NCBI GenBank assembly: GCA_021372245.1
Contig: JAJFUV010000086.1
Location: 32,845-96,844, forward strand
Source: Terriglobales bacterium
Lineage (GTDB): Bacteria > Acidobacteriota > Terriglobia > Bryobacterales > Bryobacteraceae
DNA: 64,000 nt
Direction of reading: 5' to 3'
Part shown: piece by piece, positions 25,733 through 33,455 of the stretch
How the letters are laid out: each line of letters begins with the position of its first letter
Position numbering within the stretch: the first letter of the stretch is position 1
Notes under the pieces: model-generated
What the model saw: the letters and a program-made list of their open reading frames with translations, nothing else
What the model was told of the DNA's origin: nothing
Database searches by the model: none
Position numbers and translations under genes: made by a program

Positions 25733-26599
25733 TCAGATGCCATACGAGATGCCCAAGGCAAATTGGTGGCGCGCCTTCAGGTCCACTCCCGGCAGTATCT
25801 TCCCGGCTGCCTGGGCCACACCGAGGTCGATATTGAACTTCGACTCAGGACGAGGCACGAAGCGCGCCGCATAGGTGATGGTGGTGGGAACAATCGCTCC
25901 CGGTAGGTTCCTCACTTCCCGCGGTTGCTGCGCGAACTCCGAGCCGAGGATCAAGGTGCTCTTTCGGGGCGTCTTGAACACGAATGCCCCCGCGCCGAAC
26001 AAGCGGCCCTTGTAAGCCGGTGAGTTGCCCGCCAAGCCGAATACGGACGCGTTCGTGGCCTTATATCCTACGCTCAATAGGATGGGGACTGCCTTGGTTT
26101 GAGTCACCGTCTTGGTGGCCACGGCATAGAAATCAGCGTTACTGTAATCCTTGCCGGCCAAGACGCCGCTCACGTGATGCACCTGGCTGCGCGCCACAAA
26201 GCCTGTCGAAATCGCCGGCAACCATTTATTCTTGCCCGCATTCTCGGGAACAAGGTTCGCCTTGGCGTGAACAATATTGAATCCGCCGTCCCAGAGCGGA
26301 CTCAGCGATGCCGTGCTCCCTTGCTGGCTAAAGGTGCGGGTGTAGCCGAACTCGACTCGCTTCACCAACCCTACTGTAGCTGATGCTGTGTGGAAGTTGC
26401 CCAGAACGGAGCCTGCATTCAAAAAGTGATAAGCCAGAATCGGCTTTCCTATGCCCTTCTCTGGTGAAGCCGCCGTATAAGCCAGTGGCGTTACGAAAAC
26501 GCCGGTCTGCCCTTCCCAGTTCAGGCTCTGCGCCACCATGCGGCCACCGGATATCGTGACCAGGGCCGCCAATACCGTCAAAGCTTGCTGCGATCTCAT
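25733..26599 (-). CDS. Outer-membrane beta-barrel-like protein (DUF3034-like)
   Basis: A 288-aa exported protein. The start ATG 26599 follows AAGGACTT; an in-frame ATG at 26620 is an alternative. The signal peptide is MRSQQALTVLAALVTISGGRMVAQ. The mature part is made of alternating strands with aromatic girdle residues (VGLVKRVEFGYTRTF, AFVFKTPRKSTLILGSEF) and ends in an aromatic-poor strand, FALGISYGI. This resembles DUF3034-type barrels, a moderate-confidence match. It is the first gene of the operon with O-acetylhomoserine sulfhydrylase and cysK, so a link to uptake of a sulfur compound is possible but unproven. Confidence 0.72.
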   Translation of the reverse strand: MRSQQALTVLAALVTISGGRMVAQSLNWEGQTGVFVTPLAYTAASPEKGIGKPILAYHFLNAGSVLGNFHTASATVGLVKRVEFGYTRTFSQQGSTASLSPLWDGGFNIVHAKANLVPENAGKNKWLPAISTGFVARSQVHHVSGVLAGKDYSNADFYAVATKTVTQTKAVPILLSVGYKATNASVFGLAGNSPAYKGRLFGAGAFVFKTPRKSTLILGSEFAQQPREVRNLPGAIVPTTITYAARFVPRPESKFNIDLGVAQAAGKILPGVDLKARHQFALGISYGI

Positions 26600-26718
26600 T
26601 TTTAAGTCCTTTTTCCCCATTGAATTCAAGACGTCTGTAGAGAAAGATCCCCCCCTTGCGCGCCAAAGGGCACGCTGGGAATCAGTTCCATGGAATGAGG
26701 TCTTCGCCGCCACCACCA

Positions 26719-26745
26719 CCGTGCCGGTTTCTAACCGGTTCACGG
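26719..26745 (-). promoter_or_regulatory. Strong stem-loop in the leader of the sulfur operon
   Basis: In the minus-strand transcript CCGTG pairs with CACGG and, after a 2-nt bulge, AACCGG/CCGGTT pairs around a 3-nt loop. It lies about 120 nt before the barrel gene and about 115 nt after the predicted transcription start. No known riboswitch class is recognised and no T-run follows, so it is not a simple terminator. Confidence 0.5.
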
Positions 26746-26866
26746 CAGGGGGACGGCCATCAACAGCTACAAGGGGTTTTGGTACGCCTTGGACGGTGAG
26801 GGCGACGAGATGCCCATACTTTAATATCTTGATCGACATTTGGATGTATGCGCACCATCTATGCCT

Positions 26867-26895
26867 ATTCTATCGGCGCACCGTTACCTTGTCAA
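26867..26895 (-). promoter_or_regulatory. Consensus sigma-70 promoter of the sulfur operon
   Basis: On the minus strand a perfect TTGACA (26895-26890) is followed after exactly 17 bp by TAGAAT (26872-26867). The expected start site is near 26860, leaving an untranslated leader of about 260 nt before ATG 26599. The rest of 26600-27006 holds this leader, the hairpin at 26719-26745 and nothing else I can assign. Confidence 0.75.
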
Positions 26896-27006
26896 GAAAA
26901 AAGTTCTCAATGTTGATCTACAATATGGTGATTACTGAAACCAAAGTCCAAACACACCTACACAGCCCGCAATTCCTCTACGATGGAACTTTAGGGAGAC
27001 TTCAGA

Positions 27007-27702
27007 GTGCGCACACGTCATGTAGAGCGGCATCGCACCGAGCGTATCGGCTGGCTGAGAGCGGCCGTGTTGGGTGCTGACGACGGCATCGTATCGACCG
27101 CGAGTCTCGTGGTAGGCGTCGCGGCGTCCCACGCGACACGCGGCAACATCCTCGTTGCGGGAGTCGCGGGACTGGTGGCGGGCGCCATGTCGATGGCGGC
27201 TGGCGAATACGTTTCGGTCCACTCACAGGCCGATACGGAAGCGGCTGATTTCGAACGCGAGCGCGAGGAACTCCGCACCGATTACAAAAGCGAAGTCAAG
27301 GAACTAACCAAGATCTACACCGATCGCGGGATCGAGCCGTCTCTCGCCCTTCAGGTCGCCGAGCAGTTGATGGCACACGATGCGCTCGGCGCACATGCGC
27401 GCGATGAACTGGGCATATCGGAGACGCTGAGCGCACGCCCCATACAAGCGGCGCTCGCGTCGGCCGGCAGCTTCGCCGTCGGCGCCCTATTGCCACTCCT
27501 GGTCACGGCCTTCGCTCCATCTGCCGGATTGATTCCCTTAGTCTCCGCAACTTCGCTCGTGTCTCTGGCGGCACTGGGAGGAGTGGCGGCGCACGCGGGT
27601 GGTGCGGGCGTCGGAGCAGGCGCTCTGCGCGTCACCTTCTGGGGCGCGCTGGCCATGTTATCGACGGCTGGAGTCGGCGCGCTGTTCGGGAGAGTAATCT
27701 GA
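27007..27702 (+). CDS. VIT1/CCC1-family iron/manganese transporter
   Basis: A 231-aa membrane protein of the vacuolar-iron-transporter family. It starts at GTG 27007 after GGGAG. The N-terminal segment LGADDGIVSTASLVVGVAAS and GLVAGAMSMAAGEYVSVHSQAD are the family signature with metal-binding Asp, Met and Glu residues. A cytoplasmic Glu-rich helical domain (ADFEREREELRTDYKSEVKELTKIY) follows, then three C-terminal spans. Bacterial members export Fe2+ or Mn2+ or store them. It is a single gene, with the leader of the sulfur operon behind it and the decayed transposase ahead. Confidence 0.9.
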   Translation: MRTRHVERHRTERIGWLRAAVLGADDGIVSTASLVVGVAASHATRGNILVAGVAGLVAGAMSMAAGEYVSVHSQADTEAADFEREREELRTDYKSEVKELTKIYTDRGIEPSLALQVAEQLMAHDALGAHARDELGISETLSARPIQAALASAGSFAVGALLPLLVTAFAPSAGLIPLVSATSLVSLAALGGVAAHAGGAGVGAGALRVTFWGALAMLSTAGVGALFGRVI

Positions 27703-27756
27703 CAGATCCGCTGACGTACGCCTGACACTGGACCACCAGTTCCCCGAGGCGACGAC

Positions 27757-28110
27757 TTGCAAGCAGATGCCACCGGCGATGGAGAAGCAGGGCTCCGTAG
27801 CGCCTGGGTTGTGGATGACACCGGTTTTCCGAAGAAGGGTACGCAAGCGGTAGGGGCTGATGTGCGCCGCCCTTGCCGGCCAGACCGTGGGGCGGCCAGG
27901 GACGTCCGCCACGATTGTCGCGGTGCGACCGCCAGCACCAACCGGTTACCGTCAAGCAACTCATCCTTGGACTCTCCTCTGCCGCCTGGAAATCCACAGC
28001 TTGGCGCGAAGGCCAGCAGCGGTCTCTTCGCGCCCGCTTCGCCGCTCTGCGCGTCCGGCCCGCCCATCGGCATGACTGGTGAGCGGAACCTCATCCAGAA
28101 GAACGGAGGA
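27757..28110 (+). pseudogene. Decayed IS701-family DDE transposase fragment
   Basis: Frame one reads AWVVDDTGFPKKGTQAVG, the first catalytic-Asp region of IS701 transposases. About 150 bases later, in another frame, the C-terminal signature SAAWKSTAWREGQQRSLRARFAALRVRPAHRHDW appears, then an in-frame stop and AEPHPEE. The middle of the gene is deleted and at least one frameshift is present, so this is a relic. No terminal inverted repeats or target duplications were found by eye. It abuts the 3' end of the SAM-synthetase-like gene and covers most of the gap from 27703 to 28134. Confidence 0.75.
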
Positions 28111-28134
28111 AGGGCTTCTCGATTCGCATCCAGA

Positions 28135-29232
28135 TCAGAAGTGTATCTCCTCCCAGGGCCGGTCCGGCGAAGCAAAATGCCCGTCACGCGCGAGAGACGG
28201 GAGATTAGCGGTCAGAGCGTAGCGCTCACCCGCGGCGGCGAGCGAGAGGTCGATGAGCGCGGCCCAACGCTCCGGGTCCAGAACCGCACCTGCGGCGTCC
28301 CGCAGGGACACGATGCGGAACGATGCGTCTCCGGGGAAGATGGCAAGAGTAGCAGTGCACTCCGCCGCGACTCCGGCCGCCACGACGGTTTTGGCGAGCC
28401 TGCGCGAGAGCACGGCGCCGGCACGGTCAGCCTTGAAAAAGTCCTTGCCGCTCAGAGCCCCGCCGCCGATCGGGACCCGCGGCCCATATGCGTCCACAAC
28501 GAGTTTCTTGCCACTCAGTCCGTTGTCTCCTTCCGGCCCGCCAACCTCGAAGTTGCCCGCCCCATTCACGTGGAACTGCGCCGGCAGCTCGGGGCGGAAG
28601 CCAGGGATTCCCGGCGCGCATGCGTGCAGTTCCTCCGCCACCGCGGCGCGAGCCGCACGGTGCAGTTCGATCTCGCTTGCTCCGATCTTTTGCTGCAGCG
28701 AAACGCTGAGAGCAGTGAGGGAGTTCGCCGCCGAGTCAAATAGTAGAACCACTTTGCCATCGGGGCCGAGTCCGAGTTCGGGCGTATCGTACCGCAATCG
28801 TTGCAGGCGGCGCGACAGCCGGCACGCCAGCCAGTGCTCAGGAGGCAGCCAATTCGTCCCCGGAGAATCCATGGCGTAGCCGGCGACGATCGACTGGTCG
28901 TCCGATACGTCGCGAAAGGATGCCTCGCCCTCGTGGAGGGGGCCGAGGCAGAGGTTGGTGTACACCTCTATCTGTTCCGGGGCGGGAAGCCACTCCCCGC
29001 CATAACCGGCAGCGCGGTAGCTTTCGCGGGCGATCTCCTCAACCGGAATCTCCTCGGCGTTGGCGCAGGCGATGCGGCCGGTGATGAACACCGTGTCGCG
29101 ATGGGCGGCTATCTCGATGCCGCATAGGGCGCGCTTTTCGCGCCGCGCAGCCTCTTCGACCAGCGCGTCCGCGATGGCATCACACAGCTTGTCAGGGTGT
29201 CCAGGAAAGACGGATTCGGCGGCATAGGTCAT
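28135..29232 (-). CDS. Diverged S-adenosylmethionine synthetase (MetK-like), last gene of MoxR cassette
   Basis: A 365-aa homologue of methionine adenosyltransferase, about 20 residues shorter than E. coli MetK. By alignment to E. coli MetK, the catalytic residues are mostly kept: H12 and D14 in GHPDK, D112 in SDDQ, K160 in PDGK, K243 in GLSGKK, and K263, K267 and D269 in GGGALSGKD..KAD. Differences are R244 to K242 and the GAGDQG motif to VSDDQS. ATG 29232 overlaps the upstream stop (TAATG). The expected reaction is ATP plus methionine to SAM, but a changed substrate is possible. Its position at the end of a riboswitch-led operon suggests a specialised second copy. Confidence 0.85.
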   Translation of the reverse strand: MTYAAESVFPGHPDKLCDAIADALVEEAARREKRALCGIEIAAHRDTVFITGRIACANAEEIPVEEIARESYRAAGYGGEWLPAPEQIEVYTNLCLGPLHEGEASFRDVSDDQSIVAGYAMDSPGTNWLPPEHWLACRLSRRLQRLRYDTPELGLGPDGKVVLLFDSAANSLTALSVSLQQKIGASEIELHRAARAAVAEELHACAPGIPGFRPELPAQFHVNGAGNFEVGGPEGDNGLSGKKLVVDAYGPRVPIGGGALSGKDFFKADRAGAVLSRRLAKTVVAAGVAAECTATLAIFPGDASFRIVSLRDAAGAVLDPERWAALIDLSLAAAGERYALTANLPSLARDGHFASPDRPWEEIHF

Positions 29233-30557
29233 TACTGTTTCTCCTCTTCCAGTTCTGCCCAGTAGCGGGCGACGGGTTCCAGGTCGCCGCGAAAGCTGTA
29301 ACCCGGGGCAAGCGCAACACCCAGGACACAGCGGGAGAGCGTGCGGGCGGCTCCTGCCCCCGGCCTCCCGACCGCTCCGTCGGTGACCAGGACGGCACGG
29401 CGCACCCCGTGCTTGCGCATGTGACTGGCGACGCACTCGATGCTGGTTCCGTTGGTGGTCCGGCATTCGCCCAGCCGCAACTCGCGGAGCGAGATGTCAT
29501 GGACGATCGTCGAGAAGAGGTGGATCGCCGGATGGACCATCGCGGCACAATCCGCCACCGCGCTGTAGAGAGCGGACTTGTAATCGCCAATGCTGCCACT
29601 GACGTCCAGATAGACGTGGACGCGCTCGCACGAGAGCGGTCTGAGGACCGTGGTTTCGGCGCGGTAGAGCAATTGCGGAACGCCCATCGCGCGCAGCACG
29701 ACGGAGCGGCGGTCGGGGGCAGGCACCGGCGACGTGACAGCGAGCGGCTGCGGCCCGCGGACCCCGTGCCTCGCGCCTGCACCCCGCCCAGCCACCTTGC
29801 GGAGAAGCGCCCGCAGAACGGCACGGTTGGACGGACGGCGGGTAACACGCGAGAGATCGAGCAGCTCGGACCAGGACCGGCCCGCGATGGGATTCGGAGG
29901 TTGCGGCCAGCGTTCCACGATGGACCGCACTACCTCGAAAACCATGCCATGTAATTGGTCGAGCTCCGCGCCGTGGTTTCCGATCAGTGGGACCGTCAGA
30001 ACTTTCGACAGCAGACTGCGCAGGGCGTGATACAACTCCTGGTAGTTGGCGCCTGTTTCCGAGTAGAGCGCCCGGTAGACGTTCCTCACAGGGCACATGA
30101 GTTCGACCTCCAGCGCCCGGGGCACCGGCGCTAACCCCGACGGGTTCCAGCCGGTCGCGGGGCGAAGCAGGCATTCGGGGAAGCGGTCCTCGCTGTAATA
30201 GCACGTAAGAAAAGACGTATACTCCGGGCCCGGGAACATCCGGCAGATCAGCGCGTTGATGACCGCGTCGAAGATGAGATTATCGGTGGAGGTGGCGCGC
30301 GGGAACAGCCGCGTATGGCCGAGCAGCACATGGTGCAATTCGTGCATGACCAGCATCAGGAGCCGCTCCGGCGTGTCTGCGTGCGCGGCGACGAACACAG
30401 GGTTAATCAGCATGCGAGGCAGTTCGGCGCATTCCACTGCCGCGGTATTCACCGTCGTGGTTTCGACGATATCCATGAGGCGGAGCAGGGCGAGCAATCC
30501 GTAGTTTCCGCTCGGAAACGCGTCGAGGATTCGTTCTTCAAGCGACGTGGCGATCAT
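29232..30557 (-). CDS. DUF2201-type protein: HExxH metallopeptidase-like domain plus VWA-like domain
   Basis: A 441-aa protein. Residues 72-76 form HExxH (HELHH), followed by H81, in the helical N-terminal domain typical of DUF2201_N putative metallopeptidases. The C-terminal half is a VWA-like domain with the MIDAS loop YLDVSGS, a later LFSTIVHD strand and VLVTDGAVGRPG. The middle third is Arg-rich and possibly disordered (GRGAGARHGVRGPQP). Such proteins pair with MoxR-type ATPases, which here are encoded two genes upstream. Translation is coupled to both neighbours (ATGA and TAATG). The substrate is unknown; remodelling or metal insertion are both possible. Confidence 0.85.
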   Translation of the reverse strand: MIATSLEERILDAFPSGNYGLLALLRLMDIVETTTVNTAAVECAELPRMLINPVFVAAHADTPERLLMLVMHELHHVLLGHTRLFPRATSTDNLIFDAVINALICRMFPGPEYTSFLTCYYSEDRFPECLLRPATGWNPSGLAPVPRALEVELMCPVRNVYRALYSETGANYQELYHALRSLLSKVLTVPLIGNHGAELDQLHGMVFEVVRSIVERWPQPPNPIAGRSWSELLDLSRVTRRPSNRAVLRALLRKVAGRGAGARHGVRGPQPLAVTSPVPAPDRRSVVLRAMGVPQLLYRAETTVLRPLSCERVHVYLDVSGSIGDYKSALYSAVADCAAMVHPAIHLFSTIVHDISLRELRLGECRTTNGTSIECVASHMRKHGVRRAVLVTDGAVGRPGAGAARTLSRCVLGVALAPGYSFRGDLEPVARYWAELEEEKQ

Positions 30558-30976
30558 TGCTTTCCTTCCGGCGCCGGGAACTGAAGGGCCACTGCGCTAC
30601 CCGCACGAAGATTGGAAAGATTGGGTTCCTTGTCGCGCAGATACACGCGATGGGAGGATTTCGCGAGGACCGTGCAGACCGTGAGCAAGTCCGTGAAACA
30701 CTCTGCGCCGTCGCCAGCTTTATCCGTAACCAGCAGTGCGGCGGGATACGGCAGGATGGCGGCGTGCTCGTTTAGACGCCGCCGCAGTTCGCACTCCGCC
30801 TGCTCGGGGGTGCCGGTCCACTCCGCGCCATCCAATAGGGTCAGCAGGGCGGGCGCGTTGAAATCCACATTCGGCAGCCGGAATGCGACGATCCGGAACG
30901 GCAGGCGCGGCCCCTTATGCTCGATGGCTGCCTTCGGGGGTGCCGACATGTTGTGAAGCAGTGCACACTGTTCCAT
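30554..30976 (-). CDS. Unrecognised 140-aa protein of the MoxR/DUF2201/MetK-like cassette
   Basis: The ATG at 30976 is fused to the upstream stop (TAATG) and the stop overlaps the DUF2201 start (ATGA), so its place in the operon is firm. The sequence is soluble, with alternating strands and helices: RLPFRIVAFRLPNVDF, PALLTLLDGAEW, a Glu/Arg helix (PEQAECELRRRLNEHAA), then PYPAALLVTD and SSHRVYLRDKEPN. No signal peptide, membrane span, cysteine cluster or known motif is present. It may be an adaptor between the ATPase and the metallopeptidase-like protein, but this is inferred only from gene order. Confidence 0.75.
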   Translation of the reverse strand: MEQCALLHNMSAPPKAAIEHKGPRLPFRIVAFRLPNVDFNAPALLTLLDGAEWTGTPEQAECELRRRLNEHAAILPYPAALLVTDKAGDGAECFTDLLTVCTVLAKSSHRVYLRDKEPNLSNLRAGSAVALQFPAPEGKQ

Positions 30977-32406
30977 TACGCCGCCTCCGAGATCGCGCGT
31001 CGTGCCGAGTGCCAATTATCGAGAACGGCGTCCACATCGGTTTCCAAGGCCAGAGAGCCTTTGCCGAACAGGCCGGTCAGCAGGTTCGTGGCCGCCGCCG
31101 TATCCGGATCCTTTGGATCGAGCCCCGCGAGGCGGGCAACCACCTGCTTCCAAACTCTGTGCCGTGGACCGTTGGACTGCACCGATTCCCGGATGTCCTG
31201 AGGGGTGGCGACCGTGGCATACCATTCCGCCGCCTGTTCCGCCACCGCGGCAATCAGCCGGCCGGCCGCGCCGCTCTCAAATAGGTGCGCCGCCATCGCT
31301 TCACGGCCGCCTGGAGGAATTGCGGCCAGACAATCCGCGACAATCGTCGAGAAATCGGGCTTGCCGAGTGAATCGCAGCGGAGCGCCGCCAGGGCCCGGC
31401 GCAAAGGGTTGGGTATGGCCATCAGTACGTGTAGCGGGCTGTCCGCGGCTACCGAAGCGTTCTTCCACGCTTCCTTGTGCGCAGCAAGGATCGTCACCTC
31501 CTTTACTTCTTCCCCGGTAGCACGCTGCGGCACGGAGTGACGCAGCGCTGTAAGAGCAGAGACCGCGAGATCGGCATCCGGCTGGCCGAGGAGGCGTGCC
31601 GCGTGGACGCCCGCAATATTAGCCAACAGCATCACCGCTCGCCGGGGACTGAGCGCGAGCCGGCCTTGCCGCAGCAGGGCGCAGACCAGCCGGACGTAAC
31701 GCGCCAGCATTCCGCCCATCGATTCGCGAACGTGCATGAGCAGCGTTCGGCCGGTCCCCAGGTCCCCGGCGAGTTTGTGCGCTGCCTCGTGGTCCGGGAC
31801 TATTTCCCGAGTCATGATCAGGGCTTCCTGCGATGCAGCCGTGAGTTTCTGCCAGTCCGGGATCTCCAAAATAAAGGCGAATCGGTCGGCGAGTGCGGCA
31901 TCCAGCGGCTCGGAGCCGGAGTATCCGTGATCGCAATCTTCGCTGGCGGGCGGGTTCATGGCCGACCAACGGTAGACTAGGCGGTCGAGAGCCATGCCCT
32001 GTATCCGTCGCTCGTGGATGATGGAAAAGAGCTTGTTTTGGACCTCCGGGCGGCAGCGCGAGATCTCGTCGATGAAGACGGATTGGGCGCCCCAAATGGA
32101 AGCTGGCGTCTGCACATAATCGAGCGATCCTGTGCCGTTCGGCAACGGGTAGCCGACGAGGTCATCAAAGCTGAGCAGGCTGGCGTTGTAGTGCCGGTGA
32201 TCAAGCGCGAGCGCGGCGGCGAGGCGGTTCAGTAAGTACGATTTGCCGGTGCCGTGCGGACCGATCAGCAGCAAGGGATCCCGCTGGATCAGGGCGGCGA
32301 GAACGACTGGTTCGATCTCTTCCATGCCGACGACGCCGAGCCGGGCCAGGATGCCAGGGGGCGTAGGAGGAGTTGGTCTCCCAGATTCGGACGTTTTGTG
32401 GCCCAC
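30976..32406 (-). CDS. MoxR-like AAA+ ATPase
   Basis: A 476-aa ATPase opening the cassette. Walker A is GPHGTGKS (residues 49-56), Walker B is SVFIDEI (D113, E114), sensor 1 lies in the WSAMNPP segment, and DRFAFILEIP follows, all in the MoxR arrangement. The C-terminal 200 residues are helical and not recognised. The start is GTG 32406, six bases after GGAGG. A SAM-I riboswitch lies 78 bases upstream. MoxR ATPases act as chaperones with VWA partners to mature or remodel protein complexes; the VWA partner here is the DUF2201 protein. The client is unknown. Confidence 0.9.
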   Translation of the reverse strand: MGHKTSESGRPTPPTPPGILARLGVVGMEEIEPVVLAALIQRDPLLLIGPHGTGKSYLLNRLAAALALDHRHYNASLLSFDDLVGYPLPNGTGSLDYVQTPASIWGAQSVFIDEISRCRPEVQNKLFSIIHERRIQGMALDRLVYRWSAMNPPASEDCDHGYSGSEPLDAALADRFAFILEIPDWQKLTAASQEALIMTREIVPDHEAAHKLAGDLGTGRTLLMHVRESMGGMLARYVRLVCALLRQGRLALSPRRAVMLLANIAGVHAARLLGQPDADLAVSALTALRHSVPQRATGEEVKEVTILAAHKEAWKNASVAADSPLHVLMAIPNPLRRALAALRCDSLGKPDFSTIVADCLAAIPPGGREAMAAHLFESGAAGRLIAAVAEQAAEWYATVATPQDIRESVQSNGPRHRVWKQVVARLAGLDPKDPDTAAATNLLTGLFGKGSLALETDVDAVLDNWHSARRAISEAA

Positions 32407-32412
32407 GAAGTT

Positions 32413-32458
32413 CCTCCGAGGGCGTAGCTGTCCTGACGCGCGGATGGGTAAAGGAGGG
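32413..32458 (-). promoter_or_regulatory. Possible SD/anti-SD pairing in the riboswitch expression platform
   Basis: The ribosome-binding GGAGG of the MoxR gene (32417-32413) is complementary to CCCTCC (32458-32453), about 35 nt upstream between riboswitch and gene. Pairing would hide the ribosome-binding site. Together with the absence of a U-run terminator this suggests translational control, which is inference. Confidence 0.45.
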
Positions 32459-32483
32459 CAGCCATTGCTTGCGCTGTCATTCG

Positions 32484-32582
32484 CCTCATCGTTCCCTTTC
32501 GGGCTGACGTTGGCACCTTGGCGGCTTCACCAGGTTGCCGGGCGGTCATTGGGTCAGGACCCTCACGCCACTCTTGATGTTT
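32484..32582 (-). promoter_or_regulatory. SAM-I (S-box) riboswitch
   Basis: The minus-strand RNA carries the S-box consensus in order: AUCAAGAG, the kink-turn pair around GAGGG..CUG..CCC..AUGA closed by GGCG/CGCC, the invariant CCCGGCAACC, a P3 stem, GGUGCCAA, a short P4 hairpin (CCC-GAAA-GGG) and GAUGAGG. CAUC and GAUG form a short P1. The aptamer binds S-adenosylmethionine and normally lowers expression of genes for methionine/SAM synthesis. Here it controls the MoxR/DUF2201/MetK-like operon. The sequence from 32583 to 32833 upstream holds nothing else I could assign, including no clear promoter. Confidence 0.93.
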
Positions 32583-32833
32583 GAAGCTTCCGCTTCCCTT
32601 GTGTAGACGCGAATTCTGGGATCACGGTTTCGACAAATTCGAAATGGGCTCGGATTCGCGCAAAGCGGAAGCCGGTAGTATCAGCCACCGCGACTTACCG
32701 CCCTACTGCAGCAGGCCGGTTGGGTCTGAAGGCCGGGCGGAACGACCACTTACTCATAACCTCCCGGACTCCTCAGACGTCTTTACTGATGCGAGCTTCA
32801 ACGCAGTAAAGGCGCTCAGGAGGTGCTTAGCCG

Positions 32834-33064
32834 ATGGACAAGGAACAAGACCGCTCCCTCCACTTCTCCTTCCGCACCTCCCGCAAAATTGACTTTCTTG
32901 GACCACAGGTCACCTCCGGTGACGAATGGATTGTGGTCGTCAAGCTGGGTGAGCGCCCGGCTACTCTTTTCCAACGAGTTGATTACTGTAACGCGGGAAA
33001 AGGCAGCCCGACTTTGAGGCAAAAGGAGAATTCAAGTGAAGACGAGAATTCTGTTGTCCGTTAG
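32834..33064 (+). CDS. Possible small protein of 76 aa, doubtful
   Basis: An open frame from ATG 32834, ten bases after AGGAGG, encodes a charged soluble peptide (KEQDRSLHFSFRTSRKIDFLG, DEWIVVVKLGE). It overlaps the start of the next gene by 29 bases in a different frame. The ribosome-binding site is good but the spacing is long, and no family is recognised. It could be the truncated remains of a larger gene or a non-coding leader for the secreted-protein gene. Confidence 0.3.
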   Translation: MDKEQDRSLHFSFRTSRKIDFLGPQVTSGDEWIVVVKLGERPATLFQRVDYCNAGKGSPTLRQKENSSEDENSVVR

Positions 33065-33431
33065 TCTCATTACCTTACTGGCGGTGGCTGCTGGGTACGG
33101 CCAGTCGCTGGTAGCCTCAATTACAGCGAACATTAACTTCCCCTTTACGGTTGAAGGCAAAATCCTTCCCGCGGGGGAATACAAGTTCGTAAGAACTGAC
33201 TCAGGGTCGGCGTTTATAGTGGAGAGCGGCGTCAGGCATGTTGCCACCGCGTTAGTGCTGACGCGCCTCTCAAGAGCGATGCACACCACGCCGGAGGATT
33301 CCCACATCGTGTTCGATAAGGTAGGGGATACCTACACACTAGCGGAGATCTGGGCCCCTAACGAGGATGGCTTCGTCTTGGCGATGACTAAGACGCCACA
33401 TGAGCACCACGTGGTTAACGTGCGTAAATAA
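33036..33431 (+). CDS. Small secreted protein of an acidobacterial FPFTVEGK type, function unknown
   Basis: A 131-aa protein starting at GTG 33036 after AAAGGAG. It has a signal peptide (MKTRILLSVSLITLLAVAAGYGQ) and a compact all-beta mature part with INFPFTVEGKILPAGEYKFVRTD, SAFIVES and a C-terminal MTKTPHEHHVV. Proteins with this layout recur as paralogues in acidobacterial genomes, as I recall; no activity is known. It stands alone between the riboswitch region and the convergent activator genes. Confidence 0.75.
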   Translation: MKTRILLSVSLITLLAVAAGYGQSLVASITANINFPFTVEGKILPAGEYKFVRTDSGSAFIVESGVRHVATALVLTRLSRAMHTTPEDSHIVFDKVGDTYTLAEIWAPNEDGFVLAMTKTPHEHHVVNVRK

Positions 33432-33455
33432 TCCGGCGTCCCCCACAAAGCAGGC

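Noticed and set aside
26600..26760. Cobalamin-riboswitch-like segment (CCGG hairpin followed by GCACGG and GAAGACC) in the sulfur-operon leader
   Set aside because: The B12 box and the CCCGC-CACTG core are missing; only the P6-like hairpin and a GAAGACC fit, which is too little.
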